Shown here: piece by piece, positions 44,102 through 53,334 of the stretch
How the letters are laid out: each line of letters opens with the position of its first letter
Numbering within the stretch: the first letter of the stretch is position 1
Origin: a bacterium
GTDB lineage: Bacteria; Electryoneota; Electryoneia; Electryoneales; Electryoneaceae
Assembly: GCA_028278125.1 (NCBI GenBank)
Contig: JANQEY010000148.1
Location: forward strand, 1-64,000
Direction of reading: 5' to 3'
Length of the DNA: 64,000 nucleotides
Position numbers and translations under genes: made by a program
Notes under the pieces: generated by a model
Databases searched by the model: none
Seen by the model: only the letters and a program-made list of their open reading frames with translations
What the model was told of the DNA's origin: nothing

Positions 44102-47100
44102 ATGAAAAAAAGACAAGTATTCCATCAATTATTTCCATCGTTGTACTTCTTCTCAATATTAGTGGTTGTTATTATTTCACTTGTTGTCCAGCCGTTAATT
44201 GCACAGGAAGCAGCTGATACCCTGGTTACTGAGCAGGTACCGGAAGATCTAACTGATCAACCTGTTCCTGAACCGGTTGAAGAAATAACTGAGATATTGC
44301 CGTTACCTCCGGGACCGGAATTGTCTTTGACTGGCAAGCTTCCCGAGGGGACTACCCGTTGGACAGAAGCATCGAAAATTATGATCACAGGTGAAGTTAT
44401 TCTTGGCCGCAGGGATTCGCTTTATATCGAGCGTGGTGTCCGGATAGAGATGGGAGCATCTGCTACACTTACGCTGCAGGGATTTGTGGACGCTCGTGGA
44501 GATGAAAACTATCCGCTGATAATTACCCGCGCAGATCCCGATTCAGCATGGGCGAGAATTCTTTTCAGCGGTAAATGTAAATCTGAATATGACGCTGACG
44601 GTAATTTTACCGGTGGCAGCATATTTGAATGGGCTGAAATTGATGGTGGTGGATTTTTCTCACTTGGTTATTCTGAGGGAATGATTCTTTGCAGTGGAAG
44701 CGGAGGTTCTCCATATCTGAATAATCTGAGGCTTAGTGGCGGTTTATCTCTGAATGGGGGCGGACTGGCTATAGTAAATGGCGCCAGCCCTCGTATTGAA
44801 AATTGTGTGATCTATGGTAATGAAGCTACAGGAAATGGTGGTGGGGTTTACCTCGGTCTCAATGCTAATGCTGTAATGATCAACAATCTTGTATTGCATA
44901 ATAAAGCCGGTCGTGATGGCGGTGGTGTTTATGTCTCATTCAGCCCGTCAACCATTGAAAGGAATATAATCCAGGAGAATCATGCCGTTCGTGATGGTGG
45001 CGCTTTGTCGATGAGTGGATCCACTCCAACGGTTATTAATAATGTTTTTAAACACAACACCGCAGATAAAGATGGCGACAACCTGTTGATCTATTCCGGT
45101 TGTGAAGCACGAATTGTAAATAACTCTTTTCTGGTAGAAGAGGGCGGGATTAATATTGCCTCCAGTGGTGGAACGGGTGACCCGTCAGAAGATATAATTG
45201 CCGTGAACAATTACTGGGGTAAAAATGATATTATAGCCATCCGCGCCGGGCGATTAGGTCGTCAATTGGACACAAGCAGGCCTGGAATTGTTATTGAGCC
45301 TTACCTCGAAGCACCGCTTGATAATACACCTCTTCACTGTGCCAGGATTGACAGTGTTGAGATATATGAAGACCAGGAATACACCAGGTTGATGGTCACC
45401 GAATATGTCGGGTTTGAAACTCCGCTGTTCCTGCAGGTGCTTGGAGAAGGAAAATATCCGGAAATCAAAGAATGGGCGATGGTTGATTTTTTCGCCAGCG
45501 GTGGCGATGAGATTCGGGCATTGATCGAAGAAACGGAAATAAATTCAAATATATTCCGAATAATGGCTTTAACGGATAATTTCCGTGATCCGGACAGGGC
45601 GATTATTTCAACAAAGGTCGGGGAAACACTTTCACTTGAACCGGTTGGATTCGAAGAAAAATCCCTCAAGTTCCCACTAAAAAAACAGCAGCCGTTTGTG
45701 CGTGATCCTATCCTTGTTGGAGTAAAAGACCTGGATCACCTGATTGATGACGAGGTCTGGGTAAACTGGACATATAAAGAACCTAAACTTCGAACACAAA
45801 AGCAAACAAGGCTGACAGTACTGGATACATTGGAAAATGTGTTCTGGACATCCGGCGACGAAGTAAACGGTGAACACGCAGTTCAATATCGTGGTCAACC
45901 ATTTACACCGGGAGAGGATTTTATTATCAGGGTCGAAGCAACAAATGGTATCGCCTGGTCACGTCCGGCCGATGTACGTTTCCACAGGAATAAACTACCA
46001 AGTATCCCCGTAATCACCTACCCGATGGAGGACCAGGTACTGCTAACACGATCACCTGCGCTCGTATTGTTCAGTGAAGTTGATCCGGAAACTGATTCAC
46101 TTAACGCTTTTATTGAGATTACTGCTGAAGCAAAACCAGGCGAAATAATCCAGGAGAGTGGTTGGTTACCCACCATCCAGCAGGGAGATAGTGTCCGTCA
46201 TGAAACGCTTGAGATAATGAACCTGGACCTTACGAGGGTGCCCGCAAGAAGCTGGGGAGTAGTACCCATAGAACTGGATTCTCTAAACTGGCCGCTAAGT
46301 TCAGTCTGGTACCTGTCCGATCCACTGCGTGATAATACTGTTTATAATACGCGGGCAATGTTGACTGATGGTTGGGAGACTACGGATAATACTGAAAACT
46401 TGCGGTTTATTGTAAACCTTTTTAACGACACCCCGGCAGATTATGAAATCACCTGGCCGCAACAGTATGATGAATTGCTGCCTTCGGACAAAATCCTCTG
46501 GACGATCCCATTTGATCCTGATCCTGAAGATATTTTGACATATACAATTACTCTTGGCGCGGCCGGTGGAATAACACGAGATACGAGTTTTACAGCGGGT
46601 GAACTTGATCGTGTGAACCTACTTGTAGATGATGCTGAAGTGCCTTTGACCGTCCTTGTTCATGACCTCGAAGATTCGATGAGTGTAGCAGCGGACAGCG
46701 CACGAAGAGTTTACTATAATGCGGAAAATGATACCCCGACTGTACCGACAGGTTTTGAGTTCGCTGGAAGTAAATTAATAACAGATTATCCGCCTGCTAT
46801 TAACTGGGCAGAAGGTGAACTTGTTGAAGGATTCCCGGCACAATTAAGCTGGACTGCTTCTACTGACGAAGATCATAGCGATCCCTCATCATCCCTTGAA
46901 TACGAAATTGATATTAAACGAATCTGGGGTGAGGATGTCGTCGTGTTAAGAACCGAGGCCGGCAATACTTCAATGTCTATGGATCCTGTCCCTGATAATA
47001 CACTTGCAGTCTGGAGAGTCCGGTCCCTTGATAACGAAGAGACACCGTCAGCCTGGAGCCCCCCGAAGTTACTGGAAGTAAACGCAATGAACGATACTCC

Positions 47101-48985
47101 CACAGTTCCGACCGGTTTTACCCTTTCTGACAGCCAGATAGTGCGGGAGGTGCCGGCTGATCTATCATGGGATGCATCTACTGACGCTGACGAAAGCGAT
47201 CCTTCAAGTTCGCTTGAATATGAAGTTGAGCTGACTCGTATATGGGGTGATGAACTTGCGGTTCTCCGCACTTCTCCAGGGCAGACAATGATCGATCTTG
47301 ATCCCGTTGAGGACAACATGCTCGTCTACTGGAGAACGCGATCACTGGACAATGCCAACCTTGCTTCCGCGTGGAGTACCAGGACACTACTGGAAGTCAA
47401 CAGGTATAACGATATCCCGACTATCCCGACTGGTTTCTCTCTTGATGACAGCCAGCGAGTGATGGTATACCCTGCAGAATTAACGTGGGATGAATCTAGC
47501 GATCTTGATGAAAGTGATCCTCCTTCAACGATCTTTTATGAAGTACTGTTAAAAAGAGAAGATGGTACACTGATAGATACCCTGCGAACAGAACAGGGCA
47601 TAACAGGAATGTCACTTGATCCGGTTGAGGATAACAGCCGTGCCACCTGGCAGGTGAGGGCTATAGACAATGAGAAGGGTACTTCAGAATGGGGTATTTC
47701 CGGTACCCTGGAATTAAATATCAAGGATGATAATCCTGATCCCTTTGTTTTAACCGCCCCAGTCAATAATGCTACACCTTATCGACTTGGTCCAACAACT
47801 TTCTCCTGGGGAGAATCTACCGATCCTGATCCATTAAACACTGTTGAGTATACATTGCTTCTTTCAACATCTTCGTCATTCAGTTCTTCAGAGATAGTTG
47901 CTGAAAATATCACAGATGATTTGACAGCTATTCATATGCAGGACCTTGAGCATCTTGTGGATTATTTCTGGAGAGTAAAGGCGACCGATAATACCGGGCT
48001 TGACACCTGGTCGGATACCTTTGAATTTAAAGTAATTTCTACCCCGACTATCCCTGAATGGACAGAACCGCTTCCATCCGAGATTAAACCGGGATTCTCC
48101 ATTCAATGGCAAGCTTCCACTGATCCCGATCCTGAAGATATACTGGAATACAGGATCGAAATATCGAGTTCAGAAGATTTTAATGAAAACCAGACCGCTT
48201 TTGCTGACCAGTTGTCTGGAACATCATTTGGATTTTCGAGCGTAAATGGTGTTGAAGATGTATTAACTGATGATGGCACAGTTGTGATCAGGATTAAGAG
48301 TCGTGACGACCAGGGATTCGAAAGTGGATGGAGCCTGGTTGAATCTTCTTTCATTAATTTCGAGAATGATATACCTGAGATTCCTCAGGTTGTTGAGCCA
48401 AAAGAGACCAGGCTGGATAAAACAAAGCCCGTATTCAAATGGCTTGAGTCAGCGGACGCGGATTACAGCGATCCACCGTCTACTATGAGATATGATATCC
48501 ACGTTGCACTTGAATCATCACCTGACCAGGCAGTAGCATTTGGCACTGACACCGTGAAGGTTAAGACAGAGTGGAAGCCATCAAAGAATATTCCGGACAA
48601 CAGTCGTTTTGTCTGGAAGATTCGAAGTATTGATGATGAAGGAACCGCGTCTGACTGGTCAGAGCTGATACCATTCAGTATTGACCGTAAACCGGAATCA
48701 CCAGAACCATTTCTTTTAATAAGTCCGGTGGATGATGCTCAGATTCTGCCCGACCAACCGATAACTTTCAGGTGGAATTCTGCAATTGATAATGACCTTG
48801 ATTCGTCTGTAAAATATTACCTGGTGATTGGCGATAATCAGTACGGTCCGATGGATGAAACCGAGCATAATCTCCGCGAAGGGCTTCCTGCTGAGAAATA
48901 TAAATGGCGAGTTATAGCCGAGGATAATACGGGATTGACAAGAAACAGCAAATGGTTCAAAATGGTCGTCGGAACCGGTGAATAA
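44102..48985 (+). CDS. Giant secreted beta-helix and Fn3-like repeat protein without sorting domain
   Basis: A protein of about 1627 residues. A long N-terminal hydrophobic signal ends near QPLIAQE. A Pro/Glu-rich linker is followed by a parallel beta-helix at about 80-395 (GGGLAIVNGASPRIENCVIYGN, GGGVYLGLNANAVMINNLV, DGGALSMSGSTPTVINNVF). From about 600 to the end come tandem Ig/Fn3-like domains with W, TDPDP and SLDNE motifs, including three close copies at 46727-47725. The protein ends GTGE with no T9SS tail. It is probably periplasmic or outer-surface and adhesive; the function is unknown. ATG 44102 is chosen over 44090 because GGAAG stands 5 bases before it. It is followed after 21 bases by the Ppx-Nudix gene. 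Confidence 0.8.
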   Translation: MKKRQVFHQLFPSLYFFSILVVVIISLVVQPLIAQEAADTLVTEQVPEDLTDQPVPEPVEEITEILPLPPGPELSLTGKLPEGTTRWTEASKIMITGEVILGRRDSLYIERGVRIEMGASATLTLQGFVDARGDENYPLIITRADPDSAWARILFSGKCKSEYDADGNFTGGSIFEWAEIDGGGFFSLGYSEGMILCSGSGGSPYLNNLRLSGGLSLNGGGLAIVNGASPRIENCVIYGNEATGNGGGVYLGLNANAVMINNLVLHNKAGRDGGGVYVSFSPSTIERNIIQENHAVRDGGALSMSGSTPTVINNVFKHNTADKDGDNLLIYSGCEARIVNNSFLVEEGGINIASSGGTGDPSEDIIAVNNYWGKNDIIAIRAGRLGRQLDTSRPGIVIEPYLEAPLDNTPLHCARIDSVEIYEDQEYTRLMVTEYVGFETPLFLQVLGEGKYPEIKEWAMVDFFASGGDEIRALIEETEINSNIFRIMALTDNFRDPDRAIISTKVGETLSLEPVGFEEKSLKFPLKKQQPFVRDPILVGVKDLDHLIDDEVWVNWTYKEPKLRTQKQTRLTVLDTLENVFWTSGDEVNGEHAVQYRGQPFTPGEDFIIRVEATNGIAWSRPADVRFHRNKLPSIPVITYPMEDQVLLTRSPALVLFSEVDPETDSLNAFIEITAEAKPGEIIQESGWLPTIQQGDSVRHETLEIMNLDLTRVPARSWGVVPIELDSLNWPLSSVWYLSDPLRDNTVYNTRAMLTDGWETTDNTENLRFIVNLFNDTPADYEITWPQQYDELLPSDKILWTIPFDPDPEDILTYTITLGAAGGITRDTSFTAGELDRVNLLVDDAEVPLTVLVHDLEDSMSVAADSARRVYYNAENDTPTVPTGFEFAGSKLITDYPPAINWAEGELVEGFPAQLSWTASTDEDHSDPSSSLEYEIDIKRIWGEDVVVLRTEAGNTSMSMDPVPDNTLAVWRVRSLDNEETPSAWSPPKLLEVNAMNDTPTVPTGFTLSDSQIVREVPADLSWDASTDADESDPSSSLEYEVELTRIWGDELAVLRTSPGQTMIDLDPVEDNMLVYWRTRSLDNANLASAWSTRTLLEVNRYNDIPTIPTGFSLDDSQRVMVYPAELTWDESSDLDESDPPSTIFYEVLLKREDGTLIDTLRTEQGITGMSLDPVEDNSRATWQVRAIDNEKGTSEWGISGTLELNIKDDNPDPFVLTAPVNNATPYRLGPTTFSWGESTDPDPLNTVEYTLLLSTSSSFSSSEIVAENITDDLTAIHMQDLEHLVDYFWRVKATDNTGLDTWSDTFEFKVISTPTIPEWTEPLPSEIKPGFSIQWQASTDPDPEDILEYRIEISSSEDFNENQTAFADQLSGTSFGFSSVNGVEDVLTDDGTVVIRIKSRDDQGFESGWSLVESSFINFENDIPEIPQVVEPKETRLDKTKPVFKWLESADADYSDPPSTMRYDIHVALESSPDQAVAFGTDTVKVKTEWKPSKNIPDNSRFVWKIRSIDDEGTASDWSELIPFSIDRKPESPEPFLLISPVDDAQILPDQPITFRWNSAIDNDLDSSVKYYLVIGDNQYGPMDETEHNLREGLPAEKYKWRVIAEDNTGLTRNSKWFKMVVGTGE
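46727..47725 (+). repeat. Three tandem Fn3-like repeats within the giant surface protein
   Basis: Units start at 46727, 47090 and 47408, the last two 318 bases (106 codons) each. Each begins with an NDTPTVPTGF-like motif and repeats LSW-(DE)ASTD-ESDPSSSLEYEV and a W-RSLDN segment. The first unit is 15 codons longer, from an internal insertion before the EGFPAQLSW segment. Divergence at the protein level shows they are not recent copies. Confidence 0.8.
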
Positions 48986-49006
48986 GAGATCTCAGGGCAG
49001 ATACCA

Positions 49007-50440
49007 TTGAAAGATTCACCGATAAGAGCATTTCTGGATTTAGGGACGAATGCCACTAAACTGGCTATTCTTCAATATCAGGACGGGAATCAAGTACAAT
49101 TGATGGACGCTGTACGTGTGACACGTCTTGGTGAAGGTGCGATAAAAACCCGGCGCCTCCAGCCAGACGCAATTCAAAGAACTATCGATGTAATAGATGA
49201 CCTGATTGATGAATCAACCCTTTTTAATCCTGCATCAATCGATGCTGTTGGTACGGCGATACTTAGGTATGTGGAAAATAGGGTGGAACTTTTTTCACAA
49301 CTCTACGACAAACATGGTATCAAAGTCAGGCTCTTGACTGACGAAGAAGAATCCAACGCAACATTTTATGCTGTACGCAGCCAGGTACGAACCGGTGCAA
49401 TTGCTACCCTGGATGTGGGTGGGGGTTCAACAGATTTTGCGTTTGGTAAAGGAATAAAGGCAGACAGGATTTTCAGCCTGGATATAGGAGCGAGACAGTT
49501 ATTGACAAAGATTCCTGTCAGCGATCCGCCTGCTGAAGATGAGATAAGAAACATTCGCACGGAAGTCAAAGCCCAGCTTTCCGGATTATCCAGCCTCCCC
49601 ACAAATTTTGACCTACACATTATGGGAGGTGGTGCTCAAGCATTGGCAGGATACGCCAAAGCCTTAATGGGAGCTCCGGGTGACAGGATAGCGGATAAGT
49701 TGTACGTAGAAACCGTAGACCGTTTAATCAAAATACTATCAGAAGGTTCACTCGAGGAACGACGTTCCCTGCCTGGATCAGATCCCGATCGAGCTGATAT
49801 AATCATCCATGGTGCTATCATTATTTCAGAGATAATGCAGGCTGTAAATGCTGAAACAGCTCATGTTGCGGCCGGAGGATTGGTGCGTGGTGTTTTTGAA
49901 TCAGAGGTGAGGAGTATTCCACTTGATCCTGAACAACCTGTAGCAGAAATCACATCGACAGATTTTCGACCGATAAACCGGAATAATCGACTTGGTGAGG
50001 TTCTATTTTTGCTTCGTCATAATGATGGCAGCATCTGGCTGCAGACAAAATCTCATTACCCCGATGGAATATACCGTATACCTGGCGGGGGTGTGGAAAT
50101 CGGAGAAACTCCACAAGAAGCGGTATTACGTGAAGTAGCGGAGGAAACAGGGATATATGAAATCCGCCCAATTCCACTCGCGACGATGCTCTATGCGCTG
50201 CCAGGTGATGAACCAATAAGCTTTTTCACAACAATATACCTGATCGATACAGGTGACAAGGAACCGGTTTGCAATGATCCTACTGAGGCGATTTCAGGAT
50301 GGATAGAAGCTAAGCCTCCAGAATTGAACAATCATGCCGGGAAACTTCAATCCCTGACAGGTTCACGGGAAGTGTGGGGAAAATTCAGGGCTGCAGCATT
50401 AAGATATGTGCTACACCTTAATCAGAGAGGAAGCTGGTAA
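49007..50440 (+). CDS. Ppx/GppA phosphatase-Nudix hydrolase fusion
   Basis: A 477-residue two-domain protein. Residues 1 to about 305 are an actin-like-fold Ppx/GppA domain. Its features are FLDLGTNATKLAIL (phosphate 1), DEEESNATFYAVRS, the DVGGGSTDFAFG phosphate-2 loop and IMGGGAQALAGYAKA. Family members hydrolyse inorganic polyphosphate and/or pppGpp. Residues about 325-470 are a Nudix domain with an intact box at 360-384 (GGGVEIGETPQEA, then REVAEETGI), preceded by a strand LGEVLFLLRHNDG. Nudix enzymes cleave nucleoside diphosphates linked to X, such as (p)ppGpp or diadenosine polyphosphates. The start is TTG with a weak AGGG upstream. I know of no common enzyme with this arrangement, so the joint substrate is inferred only. 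Confidence 0.88.
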   Translation: MKDSPIRAFLDLGTNATKLAILQYQDGNQVQLMDAVRVTRLGEGAIKTRRLQPDAIQRTIDVIDDLIDESTLFNPASIDAVGTAILRYVENRVELFSQLYDKHGIKVRLLTDEEESNATFYAVRSQVRTGAIATLDVGGGSTDFAFGKGIKADRIFSLDIGARQLLTKIPVSDPPAEDEIRNIRTEVKAQLSGLSSLPTNFDLHIMGGGAQALAGYAKALMGAPGDRIADKLYVETVDRLIKILSEGSLEERRSLPGSDPDRADIIIHGAIIISEIMQAVNAETAHVAAGGLVRGVFESEVRSIPLDPEQPVAEITSTDFRPINRNNRLGEVLFLLRHNDGSIWLQTKSHYPDGIYRIPGGGVEIGETPQEAVLREVAEETGIYEIRPIPLATMLYALPGDEPISFFTTIYLIDTGDKEPVCNDPTEAISGWIEAKPPELNNHAGKLQSLTGSREVWGKFRAAALRYVLHLNQRGSW

Positions 50441-50495
50441 AAAGTAAGATTTCAAGCCTGTTAGGTTTGGAGATGCATATGACAGGCATTGTGTA

Positions 50496-51149
50496 CTAAT
50501 TGTTCATCGGAGTTCTCAAGTCTACAAGCAGGTTCTGAATAGCATAGAAAGTAACTTCCGCATTAGTTTTCATATGCATTTTTTCCAGTATTCTTGCCCG
50601 GTAGGTACTTATCGTTTTTACACTCAGGGATAATTCATCTGCAATCTTTGAAATCGTCTTGCCTTGCGCAATCATCCGGAATACCTGGTATTCTCTGTCT
50701 GATAATTCCTCGTGTGGCAGTTTTTCAATATTGGCGAAGTTTTTATCCTTCATCCACTCATTCAGTTGAGGACTGACGTAAATGCTCCCTGTTGCGACTG
50801 TCCTGATGGCGTCAATGAGTTTTTCAGGGGCACTATCCTTGGTGAGGTATCCGGAAGCTCCCGCTTTCATCGAGCGGAGTCCATACTGTTCTTCTGGTGT
50901 GATACTGATAACAAGAATCGGGATATTATAGCCGTCTTTCCTTAATTCTTTAATTAAATCCAAACCACCTCTTACCGGCATGGTCAGGTCCAGCAGAAGC
51001 ACATCCCATTTTTTATGCTCGATTTCTTCTAATATTTCTTCACAGGTTGAGGCTTCATCAACTACTTCCATATCAACCTGTTCTTCAATAATTCGTTTTA
51101 GTCCTTCGCGAACTACTGGATGATCATCAGCTATACATATTTTTATCAT
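50496..51149 (-). CDS. NarL/FixJ-type response regulator (orphan)
   Basis: A two-component regulator of 217 residues. The receiver domain (1-120) has ICIADDHPVVREGL acidic residues, the phospho-acceptor Asp54 in LLLDLTMPVRGG and the Lys of YLTKDSAP. The LuxR-type helix-turn-helix (about 150-210) reads LSDREYQVFRMIAQGKTISKIADELSLSVKTISTYRARI. No histidine kinase is adjacent, so the partner is elsewhere. The ATG at 51149 has GGGGAG upstream; the longer frame from 51173 is rejected. A PerR-box-like palindrome overlaps its likely -10 at about 51227-51232. Confidence 0.93.
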   Translation of the reverse strand: MIKICIADDHPVVREGLKRIIEEQVDMEVVDEASTCEEILEEIEHKKWDVLLLDLTMPVRGGLDLIKELRKDGYNIPILVISITPEEQYGLRSMKAGASGYLTKDSAPEKLIDAIRTVATGSIYVSPQLNEWMKDKNFANIEKLPHEELSDREYQVFRMIAQGKTISKIADELSLSVKTISTYRARILEKMHMKTNAEVTFYAIQNLLVDLRTPMNN

Positions 51150-51218
51150 CAGGCTCCCCGCCCGTAACGTCACATAAATCCTGAAACTTCATTATCTAAT
51201 TCTGAACTCTATTATTGT

Positions 51219-51233
51219 TAGTAACTATTATAA
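51219..51233 (-). promoter_or_regulatory. PerR-box-like palindrome over the response-regulator promoter
   Basis: On the plus strand it reads TAGTAAC T ATTATAA, close to the 7-1-7 PerR consensus TTATAAT-N-ATTATAA (11 of 14 fixed positions). It shares TAGTAAC/AGTAAC with the boxes at 1986 and 3709. It overlaps a perfect TATAAT -10 read on the minus strand (51232-51227). The -35 is weak. Confidence 0.4.
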
Positions 51234-51331
51234 TTATCGGAAATAAAATATTAACACTTGATGCTCAAATATGAAAGCGTATTTAATGTATTGATGTGAT
51301 CCAGCCCACATATCCGGAGTGATACAAGATA

Positions 51332-51368
51332 AAAAAGCCGAATGATATGAGAATCAATTCGGCTTTTT
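51332..51368 (-). terminator. Intrinsic terminator after the inactive transglutaminase-like gene
   Basis: Arms AAAAAGCCGAAT (51332-51343) and ATTCGGCTTTTT (51357-51368) pair perfectly over 12 bp with a 13-base loop. T-runs sit at both ends, so it can act in either direction. It lies 22 bases downstream of the stop codon at 51391. Confidence 0.88.
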
Positions 51369-51390
51369 AAGTAAATATTTATCAATATAA

Positions 51391-53334
51391 TCAGAACTTA
51401 ATCATGACTGTTCTGTGTCTTTCGTTGGTCTCAGCTAGAAGTAATGATCTGAGGTCAGTCCAGCCATCAGCTGTAAACGATGTTTCAGCGAGTGAAATTT
51501 CACGTGTAATGATGATTTTATTACATTTTTCTTCAACATTTACGCTGAATTTTCCGGCAGAGTTTTCGAGGATGAATGTTTCAGGAATCCTGTAAACGTC
51601 ATACTTTTCGCATTTATTCAAGATTACCCGCACTATTTGATTTGACATCCCCGGGAGATTAACAGGTGAATTCCTGCTATCCTCGTTCAGGTGAACGTCA
51701 CCGGGAAGTCGATCAATAATCCCATCGGCGGGATTACCAATTTCGATAATGTATCTACCGTAATCGTCCTCTTCTGAAAGTCCGGCGCTGTAGTCCAGTC
51801 CCATAGTCACATTAAATCTGTCGAATACAACAGGATTATAGCTGTCTATGCCGGCACCTGTAAGAACACCCGATACAACAGATTCAAGGTGATTTTCAGC
51901 CTGGTTTCCCGTTCCTTCCATATCTTCATATGAACAGAAACCACCGGATACCGAATAGAAACCTTTCCCGTTGATATTTGCTTCTTCAGTATCAACGTTA
52001 ACTTCTAAACAGAGTTCATATTTACTGGATTCGCCTTTTCCGCTCCAACGCATATTCGGCTTATCCTCAACACCAGGAAGCCAGATTGTTCTGCCGAAAA
52101 TCTGGTTCAAGCCGTTGTGGATAGTGCTGTTTGAGGGATTGTAGTATGCCTCAACACCATCACCACTAATCCAAAGAGCGACACCGTCGAAACGGTCGAG
52201 TGTTGGGACATAGTCGGTAATATTTATATGTTCGCTACTGCGGAATATTGGGGAAACAGTAAACCCTGCTTCAGCAAATAGAGCAGCGGCTAAAACAGCA
52301 CGGTCCAGCCTGTGTCCATAGGCGGAAGAGAATACATCATGGGCTTTTCTCGGCACATGTTTCCAGAATTCCCATGGATAATTCACTTCGCGGGTATAAT
52401 CTGAAACGAATTCTACGATATTATCAGCTTTTTCTGCAGCAATTGGAGCATATTTGGTTAGTTTGGAGACGCTGTCTTTAAGTGCTTCGTCGAGCACCAT
52501 CGCTTGACTTATGGTTGATTTAATATAATCACCAAAGTTCTTCCAGGACGACCAGGTAGACCATGCTATATGAGGAGTATAGGGCGCCGGGTCTGCGGTC
52601 TGTGGGCTGCTGATAGCAGGAGATGGTCCCTTCTTGAATGAATAGGTATCAAGTTCTCCATCTTTGCCTTTTACCGGTTCACCAACGTTACCGGGATGCG
52701 AGAGTAAAGGCTTGTATCCATGCGGAAATCCGAGAACAAACCATGACCATACGACCGGGTCATTATGCTGGAAATACCAGATCCCCTCGATGTTTTTTCT
52801 AAATGGCTGCTTATCCTCAACTACGTATGCAGTTTCCATAATACAGGGGAGTTCAACACCATCGTGAAGTAGCATAGTTTCACGCATATGATTGTACGCG
52901 TCCGCTGTTCTAATAGCAAAGGGAAGAGTTTCCACAATTGCCGTGTTGTTGGCGTTGTTATCTGTTGTATCACCTTGCCACCATTGACCTTCGCGCCATG
53001 TTCTAAGTGAGAGAACAGCCAGTGTGGTTCTTTCACTATCAAATGGAACACGTAAATCGGCGTAATTATCTAAACCGTATTCAGTATTTATCCAAACGAT
53101 TTCATGAAACAGTGTCCTTTGTCTGCCGTCGGGAAGCAGATAACGCTTTTCACCTTCAAGTAATATGACAGCGTCCTGTTTGCTCAGGTCAAAAGACTGT
53201 TCGGCAATTGTCATCATTTCGCCGATATCATGTTTACCGGAATAGGTCATGGGTTCAGCTAATACAACTGATGACATCAGGAGAATAGCAAACACTATAA
53301 CTGATAAATTTTTGGCTGTACGTAGCGTTCTCAT
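51391..53334 (-). CDS. DUF3857/transglutaminase-like exported protein lacking the catalytic Cys
   Basis: A 647-residue protein with a signal peptide (1-26). The first half resembles DUF3857 (ILLEGEKRYLLPDGRQRT, HEIVWINTEYGLDNYADLRV). The middle corresponds to the transglutaminase-like core (about 300-400). Where active homologues have G-x-C-x-D, this protein reads FSSAYGHRLDRAVLAAALF, so the catalytic Cys is missing. The later His/Asp motifs are not clear either. It is probably a non-enzymatic binding partner. Its ATG overlaps the stop of the upstream active-type paralogue by four bases (ATGA), so the two are translated together. Terminator 51332-51368 ends the unit. Confidence 0.78.
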   Translation of the reverse strand: MRTLRTAKNLSVIVFAILLMSSVVLAEPMTYSGKHDIGEMMTIAEQSFDLSKQDAVILLEGEKRYLLPDGRQRTLFHEIVWINTEYGLDNYADLRVPFDSERTTLAVLSLRTWREGQWWQGDTTDNNANNTAIVETLPFAIRTADAYNHMRETMLLHDGVELPCIMETAYVVEDKQPFRKNIEGIWYFQHNDPVVWSWFVLGFPHGYKPLLSHPGNVGEPVKGKDGELDTYSFKKGPSPAISSPQTADPAPYTPHIAWSTWSSWKNFGDYIKSTISQAMVLDEALKDSVSKLTKYAPIAAEKADNIVEFVSDYTREVNYPWEFWKHVPRKAHDVFSSAYGHRLDRAVLAAALFAEAGFTVSPIFRSSEHINITDYVPTLDRFDGVALWISGDGVEAYYNPSNSTIHNGLNQIFGRTIWLPGVEDKPNMRWSGKGESSKYELCLEVNVDTEEANINGKGFYSVSGGFCSYEDMEGTGNQAENHLESVVSGVLTGAGIDSYNPVVFDRFNVTMGLDYSAGLSEEDDYGRYIIEIGNPADGIIDRLPGDVHLNEDSRNSPVNLPGMSNQIVRVILNKCEKYDVYRIPETFILENSAGKFSVNVEEKCNKIIITREISLAETSFTADGWTDLRSLLLAETNERHRTVMIKF

